From Betaproteobacteria bacterium UBA5216 (GTDB lineage Bacteria; Pseudomonadota; Gammaproteobacteria; Burkholderiales; SG8-41): a DNA stretch of 12,729 nucleotides. The stretch spans positions 1 through 12,729 of the forward strand of contig DHVE01000126.1 of the NCBI GenBank assembly GCA_002412495.1. The letters are read 5' to 3'. A program made the translations under genes and the position numbers. Below, piece after piece: positions 6,337 to 12,729 of the stretch. The notes beneath the pieces are model-generated. The model searched no databases, was not told the DNA's origin, and saw only the letters and a program-made list of their open reading frames with translations. The stretch's first letter is position 1; each line of letters opens with the position of its first letter.

Positions 6337-7092
6337 ATGACTTATTGTGTCGCTCTCCTGCTGGATGCCGGCATGGTATTCGCATCGGACTCCCGCACCA
6401 ACGCAGGCGTGGATCAGGTTTCGGTCTTTCGCAAAATGCATTTGATCCAGCGCGAAGGCGACCGCATGATCGCCATCCTGAGTTCCGGAAACCTGTCAAT
6501 CACGCAAAGCGCAATCAATCTGCTCGAACATCATTCGCGCAGCACCGATGGCAACAAGACGGTCGCCAATGCATCGTCGATGTTTGAAATTGCCGATCTG
6601 GTGGGCAATGCGTTGCGCGAAGTACGCCGGCGCGACGGACCGTATCTGCAACAGAACAATATTGATGCCAGTGCGTCGTTTATCGTCGGGGGCCAGATTC
6701 GAGGGGAACCCCAGCGGTTGTTCATGGTGTATTCCGAGGGCAATTTTATCGAAGCCACGCCGGAAACGCCCTATTTCCAGATTGGCGAAAGCAAGTATGG
6801 CAAGCCGGTGATAGATCGCGTGATCAAGCGCGACACGCAACTGCTTGAGGCGGCAAAGTGCGTGCTGGTTTCATTTGACTCGACCATGCGCAGCAACATT
6901 TCGGTCGGCCTGCCCATCGATCTGGTGATCTACGACAACAACAGCCTCAATATCCGAGTACAGCGCCGCATAGACGAATCGGATCGCTACTTCAATATGA
7001 TTCACAACGAGTGGGGCGAAGGCCTGCGCCGCGTGTTTGCGCAATTGCCCAATCCCGACTGGAACGGCGATGGAGTTCCCGATGCGAGTTAG
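6337..7092 (+). CDS. Anbu proteasome-type peptidase, operon copy
   Basis: A 251-residue Ntn-hydrolase of the Anbu family. After loss of Met the chain begins Thr1-Tyr-Cys-Val, and Asp17 (FASDSRTNAG) and Lys32 (FRKM) complete the proteasome-type active site. Other family segments are GGQIRGEPQRLF, FQIGESKYGKPVIDR and SFDSTMRSNISVG. Anbu proteins assemble into open ring or helical oligomers; their natural substrate is not known. It lies between the alpha-E and transglutaminase/amidoligase genes, the setting in which Anbu is usually found, suggesting it trims or hydrolyses the peptide made by its neighbours (inference). Compared with the divergent copy it differs at mature residues 45, 48, 49 and 53, close to where beta subunits shape the S1 pocket, so specificity may differ. 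It ends in a short acidic tail, DWNGDGVPDAS. No strong ribosome site is visible before ATG 6337. Confidence 0.93.
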   Translation: MTYCVALLLDAGMVFASDSRTNAGVDQVSVFRKMHLIQREGDRMIAILSSGNLSITQSAINLLEHHSRSTDGNKTVANASSMFEIADLVGNALREVRRRDGPYLQQNNIDASASFIVGGQIRGEPQRLFMVYSEGNFIEATPETPYFQIGESKYGKPVIDRVIKRDTQLLEAAKCVLVSFDSTMRSNISVGLPIDLVIYDNNSLNIRVQRRIDESDRYFNMIHNEWGEGLRRVFAQLPNPDWNGDGVPDAS

Positions 7093-7125
7093 CGCAATGC
7101 GCATCGCACCCGCCGCGGCGCCCCG

Positions 7126-10100
7126 ATGAGCATCCAGGTCGCGCTGCACCACCGCACGCATTACCAATACGATCGCCCGGTTACCCTCTCCGCGCACGAA
7201 ATTCGGCTGCGCCCCGCGCCGCATTGCCGCACGCCGGTGCTGTCGTACTCGCTGAAAGTCAAGCCGGAGCAGCACTTCATTAATTGGCAGCAGGATATTT
7301 TCGGCAATTACATCGCGCGTTTTGTATTCCCCGAAAAAGCGCGCGAACTCGAAGTGACGGTCGATCTCGTCGCAGACATGACAGTGATCAACCCGTTCGA
7401 TTTTTTCATGGAGAGCTACGCCGATCACTTTCCATTTGCGTATCGCGACGATCTTGCCCAGGACCTGACGCCCTACCTCGCCATCCATGAACGCGGCCCG
7501 CTGCTCACGCAATGGCTCGCCGAGTTTCGCGCGCAACACTGGCGCGACGGCGGCAACACGATTGATTTTCTGGTTGCGATCAATCAAAAATTATCCAATA
7601 AAATCAAATACCTGGTCCGAATGGAGCCAGGCGTGCAAACGGGCGAGCAAACACTGTCACTCGCCAGCGGCTCGTGCCGCGACTCCGGCTGGCTGCTGGT
7701 GCAACTGCTGCGCCACTGCGGCGTGGCCGCGCGTTTTGTGTCCGGCTATTTGATCCAGCTCACCGCCGACCAGAAGCCGCTCGACGGCCCCGCCGGCCCC
7801 GAGCACGATTTCACCGACCTGCATGCTTGGGCCGAGGCCTACATTCCCGGCGCGGGCTGGATCGGACTGGACCCGACCTCCGGGCTGCTCGCCGGTGAAG
7901 GCCACATTCCGCTCGCCTGTACGCCTGCGCCCGCGAGTGCCGCCGCGATCATCGGCGCGGTCGATCCTTGCGAAACAAAATTTGAATTCGCGATGAACGT
8001 CACGCGCATCCACGAAGACCCGCGCGTGACGCAACCTTACACACCGGTGCAATGGCGCGACATCGACGCGCTGGGCAAACAGGTGGATGCCGAACTCGCC
8101 CAAGGCGACGTGCGCCTGACCCAGGGCGGCGAACCGACGTTTGTGTCGGTAGACGACATGGACGGCGCGGAATGGAACATCACCGCGCTGTCACCCAAAA
8201 AATGGACGCTGGCCGAGCAACTCGCGTGGCGGCTAAAAGCACGTTACGCCACGGGCGCCGCGATGTTTTACGGGCAAGGCAAGTGGTATCCGGGCGAGCC
8301 GTTGCCGCGCTGGGCGTTGGGCATTTACTGGCGGCGCGACGGCAAGCCGGTGTGGAAAGACCCCGCGCTGATCGCTGCCGAAACAACACCCGCCAGCGCA
8401 ACGTCCGCGACAACAGAGGACGCGCGCCGCTACGCCCATGCACTGGCGCACGCGCTGGGTTTGGCGGACACTTTTGTAATAGACGCCTACGAAGACCCGT
8501 TGCTGCTGCTCGGCACGGAAGCACGGCTGCCGGTGAATATCGATCCGCTCACCGTGCCGCTAAAAGAAGCCGACGAGCGCGCGCGCCTGCGCCGCGTGCT
8601 GGATCGTGGGCCCACCACGCCCGCCGGATTCGTGCTGCCGCTGAAAGCCGCGGACGGTAATGCCACCACCGATGGCGTGTCGTCGCATTGGGAAAGCTCG
8701 CCCTGGCCGCTGAAACGCGAGCGGCTGTTTTTGCTGTTCGGCGATTCTGCGCTGGGCAACCGCCTGCCGCTCGCCTCGCTGCCCGAGCGACTGCCGGAGG
8801 ACATCGAACCTGAATTCGAGCGGGATCCGTTCGACGAGCGCGGCAACCTGCACGATGCGCACACCGCTGCCGAAAAGAAAAAGCACGAAAAAAACGACAG
8901 GGCAAAACCCAAAAAGCCCACGCCACGCGAAGTCGTGCGCACCGCCCTGTGCGTGCAAGTGCGGGATGGACGCCTGCATGTCTTCCTGCCGCCATTAAAA
9001 CGCATCGAGGATTTTCTCGATCTGATCGCGGTAATCGAAACCGTCACGCGAGAACTCGATCTCAAAGTGCGGCTCGAAGGCTACGGTGCCCCCTCCGATC
9101 CACGCGTTCGCGCACTGCACATCACGCCCGATCCCGGTGTGATCGAAGTTAACATACACCCGTCGGCCACCTGGGACGAACTCGCGGCCAACACGTTCGC
9201 GCTCTACGAAGAGGCCCGTCAAACCCGTCTGGGCGCCGAAAAATTCATGCTCGATGGCCGCCACACCGGCACCGGCGGCGGCAACCATGTGACGTTGGGC
9301 GGCGCCACGCCCGCCGACAGCCCGCTGCTGCGCCGCCCCGATCTGTTGCGCAGCCTGATCACCTATTGGCAGAATCATCCGGCGCTGTCGTATCTGTTTT
9401 CCGGCCCGTTTATCGGGCCGACCAGCCAGGCGCCGCGCGTGGACGAAGCGCGCGACGATAACCTGTACGAACTCGACATCGCCTTTCAGCAGATGGCCGC
9501 CAAACAACGGGCGGGCGAAGAATCGCTGACGCCATGGCTGGTGGACCGCTTGTTGCGTAATTTGCTGGTGGACCTCACGGGCAACACCCATCGCGCCGAA
9601 TTCTGTATCGACAAACTGTATTCGCCCGACAGTGCCAGCGGGCGGCTGGGGCTGCTGGAGTTTCGCGGCTTTGAAATGCCGCCGCACCCGCAAATGAGCC
9701 TCACGCAGATGCTGCTCTTGCGCGCGCTGGTGGCGCGCTTCTGGAAAACACCCTTTGAAGGCAAACTGATCCGCTGGGGCACGATGCTGCACGACCGCTT
9801 CATGCTGCCGCATTTTGTCGCCGCCGATCTGCACGACGTGGTGCGCGATCTGCAGCGCGCGGGGTACGCCTTCGATTTCAGCTGGTTTGCACCATTCATC
9901 GAGTTTCGTTTTCCGCGCTACGGCACGGTCACCTATGAAAACGTGCGGCTTGAGTTGCGCCAGGCGATCGAACCCTGGAACGTGCTCGGTGAGGAAGTCA
10001 GCACTGCCGGCACCGCGCGCTACGTCGATTCTTCGGTCGAGCGCATGCAGATCAAGGTTAACGGTCTCACTGAATCACGCCATGTCATCGCCTGCAATGG

Positions 10101-10455
10101 CCGCGCGCTGCCGCTAAGCCCCACGGGCACGCCCGGCGAGTTCGTCGCGGGCGTGCGCTACCGCGCCTGGAGCCCGCCGTCCGCACTGCATCCCACCATC
10201 GGCGTGCATACGCCGCTGGTGTTCGACATTGTTGATACCTGGAGTGGCCGCTCAATTGGCGGCTGCACCTATCACGTGTCGCATCCCGGCGGGCGCAACT
10301 ACAGTACCTTCCCGGTTAACGCCTTTGAAGCCGAAGCGCGGCGCGTGGCGCGCTTCTGGGATCACGGCCACACGCCAGGACCGATGACGCTGGCGGCGGA
10401 GCCGGTGAATCCCGCGTTTCCGCAGACCCTGGATTTGCGCTGGAATCCGGGTTGA
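7126..10455 (+). CDS. Transglutaminase-like / DUF2126 amidoligase fusion protein
   Basis: A 1109-residue two-enzyme protein. The first 300 residues form a bacterial transglutaminase-like unit: an N-terminal beta domain (about 1-100, HHRTHYQYDRPV at 8-19), then a core with an intact triad, Cys184 in SGSCRDSGW, His233 in DLHAWAEAY and Asp249 in GLDPTSG. Such proteins often act as peptidases or amidases rather than cross-linkers. The rest, from about 310, is DUF2126, a predicted COOH-NH2 ligase of the glutamine-synthetase fold, with LTQGGEPTFVS (331-341), KWYPGEPLPRWALGIYWRRDG (386-406), EVNIHPS (674-680), GRHTGTGGGNHVTLGG (711-726), HRAEFCIDKLYSP (822-834) and LLEFRGFEMPPHP (843-855). A lysine-rich stretch (584-598) looks like a flexible insert within the ligase. 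It is the last gene of the operon, 33 bases after Anbu. No signal peptide is seen. Making and breaking amide bonds in one chain suggests a coupled ligation/processing step (inference). Confidence 0.93.
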   Translation: MSIQVALHHRTHYQYDRPVTLSAHEIRLRPAPHCRTPVLSYSLKVKPEQHFINWQQDIFGNYIARFVFPEKARELEVTVDLVADMTVINPFDFFMESYADHFPFAYRDDLAQDLTPYLAIHERGPLLTQWLAEFRAQHWRDGGNTIDFLVAINQKLSNKIKYLVRMEPGVQTGEQTLSLASGSCRDSGWLLVQLLRHCGVAARFVSGYLIQLTADQKPLDGPAGPEHDFTDLHAWAEAYIPGAGWIGLDPTSGLLAGEGHIPLACTPAPASAAAIIGAVDPCETKFEFAMNVTRIHEDPRVTQPYTPVQWRDIDALGKQVDAELAQGDVRLTQGGEPTFVSVDDMDGAEWNITALSPKKWTLAEQLAWRLKARYATGAAMFYGQGKWYPGEPLPRWALGIYWRRDGKPVWKDPALIAAETTPASATSATTEDARRYAHALAHALGLADTFVIDAYEDPLLLLGTEARLPVNIDPLTVPLKEADERARLRRVLDRGPTTPAGFVLPLKAADGNATTDGVSSHWESSPWPLKRERLFLLFGDSALGNRLPLASLPERLPEDIEPEFERDPFDERGNLHDAHTAAEKKKHEKNDRAKPKKPTPREVVRTALCVQVRDGRLHVFLPPLKRIEDFLDLIAVIETVTRELDLKVRLEGYGAPSDPRVRALHITPDPGVIEVNIHPSATWDELAANTFALYEEARQTRLGAEKFMLDGRHTGTGGGNHVTLGGATPADSPLLRRPDLLRSLITYWQNHPALSYLFSGPFIGPTSQAPRVDEARDDNLYELDIAFQQMAAKQRAGEESLTPWLVDRLLRNLLVDLTGNTHRAEFCIDKLYSPDSASGRLGLLEFRGFEMPPHPQMSLTQMLLLRALVARFWKTPFEGKLIRWGTMLHDRFMLPHFVAADLHDVVRDLQRAGYAFDFSWFAPFIEFRFPRYGTVTYENVRLELRQAIEPWNVLGEEVSTAGTARYVDSSVERMQIKVNGLTESRHVIACNGRALPLSPTGTPGEFVAGVRYRAWSPPSALHPTIGVHTPLVFDIVDTWSGRSIGGCTYHVSHPGGRNYSTFPVNAFEAEARRVARFWDHGHTPGPMTLAAEPVNPAFPQTLDLRWNPG

Positions 10456-10489
10456 GCATCACAATAAAAATATAATAAAAACAATAGGT

Positions 10490-10495
10490 TATAAT
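10490..10495 (+). promoter_or_regulatory. Possible -10 element upstream of uup
   Basis: A perfect TATAAT lies in an AT-rich stretch (10463-10495) after the fusion gene and would suit a sigma-70 promoter for uup. No good -35 box sits at the right distance, and the leader would be about 200 bases and include the repeat pair, so this is tentative. Confidence 0.3.
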
Positions 10496-10513
10496 CGCGT
10501 CCTTTTTGACGCG
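10496..10513. other. Small perfect hairpin CGCGTC-N6-GACGCG
   Basis: A 6-bp GC-rich stem with a T-rich loop, 41 bases after the stop of the fusion gene. It may help end or protect the operon transcript, but no U tract follows the stem, so it is not a standard intrinsic terminator. Confidence 0.35.
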
Positions 10514-10535
10514 AACCCGCGCTGACGCATCTCCG

Positions 10536-10650
10536 CCCGTCATTCTGGCGCAAGCCAGAATCCAGGTTGTATGCTCATCCGAAGGATCTGTATTCAAGAT
10601 GCTTCGTACGCAAGAACAAACTGGATTCCGGCCTGCGCCGGAATGACGGG
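10536..10650. repeat. Inverted pair of REP-like palindromes (GTCATTCYGGC type)
   Basis: Two 30-base units, 10536-10565 and 10621-10650, are reverse complements at 27 of 30 positions, with 55 unique bases between them. Each is itself a palindrome: ATTCTGGC-GCAA-GCCAGAAT on the left and ATTCCGGC-CTGC-GCCGGAAT on the right. Two of the differences are paired, changing a T-A to a C-G pair in the stem, so the palindrome is conserved. This is the widespread proteobacterial intergenic repeat of the GTCATTCCGGC...CTGGATTCCGGC type. As RNA the pair can form one long hairpin at the end of the operon transcript. Confidence 0.8.
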
Positions 10651-10653
10651 GTA

Positions 10654-10669
10654 GCGCGCGGTCGCGCGC
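10654..10669. other. GC-rich hairpin ahead of uup
   Basis: GCGCGC-GGTC-GCGCGC forms a very stable 6-bp stem, followed by CTTATTTAA, 33 bases before the uup start. It could be a weak terminator or attenuator, or chance GC alternation. The T tract is too short and broken for a confident terminator call. Confidence 0.3.
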
Positions 10670-10702
10670 CTTATTTAACGCTCTCCATTACCGCCTCAAG
10701 CC

Positions 10703-12529
10703 ATGCCCCTGATTACCCTGCAAGACGCCGAACTCGCTTTCGGCCTGACGCCCTTACTCGATCGCGCCAACCTGACCGTACAGCCCAACGAGCGCATCGG
10801 CCTCATCGGCCGCAATGGCACCGGTAAATCTTCGCTGCTGAAAATTATCGCGGGCCAAATGGCGCTGGATGACGGCGTGTGCGGGCGCGACGATGGCGTG
10901 CGCATTGCCTATGTCGAGCAGGAATCTGCACCACCCGAGGCGGACACGCTGCGCGAAAGCCTGTCGCTGGCAGGCCAGTTTGAAGACCTGCACGATGACC
11001 GCGAGCGCTGGGCATGCGAAGCGCGGCTCACCGAGTTTTTGCACCGCTTCGGTCTGGATGAAAACCGCCCCACCGCCACTGCCTCGGGCGGCGAACGCAA
11101 GCGCGCGATGCTGGCGCTGGCGCTGGCACAAAAGCCCGATTTGCTACTGCTCGACGAGCCGACCAACCATCTGGACATCGACGGCATCACGCTGCTTGAA
11201 GAGCTGCTGGTCTCCGGTACGGTCAAGTCGGCCATCATCATCACCCACGACCGCGCGTTTCTGGATCGGGTGGCCACACGCATCATTGAGCTGGATCGCG
11301 GCCTGCTGCGCTCATACCCCGGCAATTTCGCCGCGTACGAAGCACGCAAATCAGATCAGCTCGCCGCCGAAGAAGTGATGAACCGCAAGTTCGACAAGTT
11401 CTGGGCGCAGGAAGAAGTGTGGATCCGCAAAGGCATCCAGGCCCGGCGCACGCGCAACGAAGGCCGCGTGCGGCGGCTGGAAGCCCTGCGCAATGAACGT
11501 GCCGCGCGGCGCGACCGTCTGGGCAAGGTGCAACTCGCACTGGATGCGGGTGAACGCTCCGGCAAGCTGGTGGCCGAGCTTGAAGGGGTTACAAAAACCT
11601 TCGGTGACAACACCGTGGTCAACAACCTTTCGCTGCGCATCATGCGCGGCGACCGGTTCGGCTTCATCGGCCCCAATGGCGCGGGAAAATCCACTCTGAT
11701 TAAATTGATCCTGGGCTCGCTCGAACCCGATGCCGGTACCGTGCGCCTGGGCACCAATCTGCAAGTCGCCTACTTCGACCAGATGCGCGCGCAGCTGGAT
11801 CCCGAAAAAACGCTGGTTGAAACCATCAGCCCCGGCTCGGAGTGGGTGGAAACAGCGCAGGGCCGCAAGCACGTGATGAGCTACCTCAACGACTTTCTGT
11901 TCCCGCCGCAACGCGCGCAAGCACCCGTAAAAATGCTCTCAGGCGGCGAACGCAATCGCCTGCTGCTGGCGCGATTATTCGCGCAACCCGCCAACCTGCT
12001 GGTGCTCGACGAACCCACCAACGACCTCGACATCGAGTCGCTGGAACTCCTCGAAGACACGCTGCAAGGCTACACCGGCACACTGCTGCTGGTCAGCCAC
12101 GACCGCGCGTTTCTGGATAACGTGGTCACGCAAACACTGGTGGCCGAGGCAGGCGAACGCCGGGGCCACTGGGAGGAATACGTCGGCGGCTACAGCGATT
12201 GGCTGGCGCAGCGGCCGGCCCCCGCCGCCGCGTCCCTCATTGCATCCACGGCCGACGGCAAAACCCAAACCACGCCCCGTGAAAAACCCAAAGCCAAGCT
12301 GAGCTTCAAGGAACAACGCGAACTTGATGCGCTACCCAAGGAAATCGAAGCCCTGGAACAGGAACAGCTCGCTCTCACCACGCGCATGAGCCACGCCGAT
12401 TATCACAAACAAGGCGCCGAAGCGATCAAGGCCGACGGCAAGCGCGCCGGTGACATAGAGCAACTTCTTGCGAAAAAATTCGAGCGCTGGGAAGTGCTGG
12501 ATCGGAAAGCGGCGGCGGGAACGAACTGA
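10703..12529 (+). CDS. uup: ABC-F ATPase Uup
   Basis: A 608-residue ABC-F protein with two ATP-binding cassettes and no membrane segments, acting on ribosomes; Uup of E. coli also affects precise transposon excision and binds branched DNA. Cassette 1 has Walker A GRNGTGKS (36-43), signature SGGE (128-131), Walker B LLLLDEP (147-153) and His182. Cassette 2 has GPNGAGKS (323-330), LSGGE (412-416), LLVLDEP (432-438) and His466. The linker between them carries AQEEVWIRKGIQARRTRNEG (235-254), which is characteristic of Uup, and the C-terminus has the Uup coiled coil starting at LSFKEQRELDALPKEIEALE (533-552). ATG 10703 matches the usual family start, but no clear ribosome site precedes it. It is separated from the Anbu operon by 247 bases of repeats and is probably an independent housekeeping gene. 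Confidence 0.95.
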   Translation: MPLITLQDAELAFGLTPLLDRANLTVQPNERIGLIGRNGTGKSSLLKIIAGQMALDDGVCGRDDGVRIAYVEQESAPPEADTLRESLSLAGQFEDLHDDRERWACEARLTEFLHRFGLDENRPTATASGGERKRAMLALALAQKPDLLLLDEPTNHLDIDGITLLEELLVSGTVKSAIIITHDRAFLDRVATRIIELDRGLLRSYPGNFAAYEARKSDQLAAEEVMNRKFDKFWAQEEVWIRKGIQARRTRNEGRVRRLEALRNERAARRDRLGKVQLALDAGERSGKLVAELEGVTKTFGDNTVVNNLSLRIMRGDRFGFIGPNGAGKSTLIKLILGSLEPDAGTVRLGTNLQVAYFDQMRAQLDPEKTLVETISPGSEWVETAQGRKHVMSYLNDFLFPPQRAQAPVKMLSGGERNRLLLARLFAQPANLLVLDEPTNDLDIESLELLEDTLQGYTGTLLLVSHDRAFLDNVVTQTLVAEAGERRGHWEEYVGGYSDWLAQRPAPAAASLIASTADGKTQTTPREKPKAKLSFKEQRELDALPKEIEALEQEQLALTTRMSHADYHKQGAEAIKADGKRAGDIEQLLAKKFERWEVLDRKAAAGTN

Positions 12530-12729
12530 TTTGTAGAAGTTTGGATTTCGCCTGACAAATGGCGTCAGAACATGCGCGCGGCCTTGGGTTCGTCCCAAAC
12601 TGTAATAGGCATTTGCTGCCACACGACCGGCGTTCGGTAGTCAGCCATTGCCGACGCTCGGCTGGGAGCTGACGGCGGTCCGCAATACATCCGATACTGG
12701 CCCTTCTGACCTGCCCCCTTTAGCCATAC
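12530..12729. other. Intergenic tail without a supported gene
   Basis: No frame longer than about 30 codons with family features is visible on either strand. There is a small hairpin TTGGG-TTCGT-CCCAA (12585-12599) that might follow the uup transcript, and AGTTTGG (12538-12544) is mirrored by CCAAACT (12595-12601). The segment from about 12625 to 12690 has a repeat-like look (GTCAGC and GCTGAC arms) but no second copy is present here. Confidence 0.3.

Noticed and set aside
6871..7587. Minus-strand open frame of 238 codons
   Set aside because: It is antisense across the end of Anbu and the start of the fusion gene, with no family features; it is a by-product of codon bias.
8995..9834. Minus-strand open frame of 279 codons inside the fusion gene
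   Set aside because: It is fully antisense to the DUF2126 region, which carries conserved motifs throughout.
12583..12601. Resemblance of GGTTCG to a tRNA T-arm
   Set aside because: The loop has five bases instead of seven and no acceptor, D or anticodon arms can be placed around it.
12332..12622. Minus-strand frame of 96 codons at the right end
   Set aside because: It is antisense to the end of uup over most of its length and shows no family features.

Overview
The window looks like chromosomal DNA of a betaproteobacterium (Burkholderiales or a close relative). The grounds are GC-rich coding sequence, a Bug/TctC-type periplasmic binding protein, and a proteasome-like Anbu gene set with an ABC-F gene of the Uup type downstream. 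The organism is inferred from gene families only; no rRNA or tRNA is present.

Left part (1-3503, minus strand). Reading leftwards, there is a second Anbu-type proteasome homologue (3503-2763), an acyl-CoA-dehydrogenase-fold flavin enzyme, probably a monooxygenase (2699-1464), a Bug/TctC solute-binding protein (1453-455), and the N-terminal part of a UGSC-family protein (314 to the window edge). In the UGSC gene an in-frame TGA sits exactly where the family has its signature Sec/Cys-Gly-Ser-Cys motif, so it is very probably a selenoprotein and not a gene ending there. A pair of G-rich REP-like repeats separates it from the Bug gene.

Centre (3504-10455, plus strand). A long divergent intergenic region carries a perfect-looking sigma-54 promoter (TGGCAC-N5-TTGCT). 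It precedes a four-gene operon: a circularly permuted ATP-grasp enzyme, an alpha-E helical protein, Anbu, and a 1109-residue fusion of transglutaminase and DUF2126 amidoligase. This gene set is known from comparative genomics as a predicted peptide-ligation and peptide-processing system whose substrate is unknown. The ligase-like proteins would make amide or peptide bonds, and the transglutaminase-like and Anbu proteins would cut or rearrange them. The unusual local points are the second, divergently transcribed Anbu copy, the sigma-54 promoter, and homopolymer tracts in two of the genes.

Right part (10456-12729). An intergenic region with an inverted pair of REP-like palindromes and a GC hairpin leads into uup, an ABC-F ATPase gene. 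The last 200 bases hold no gene I can support.
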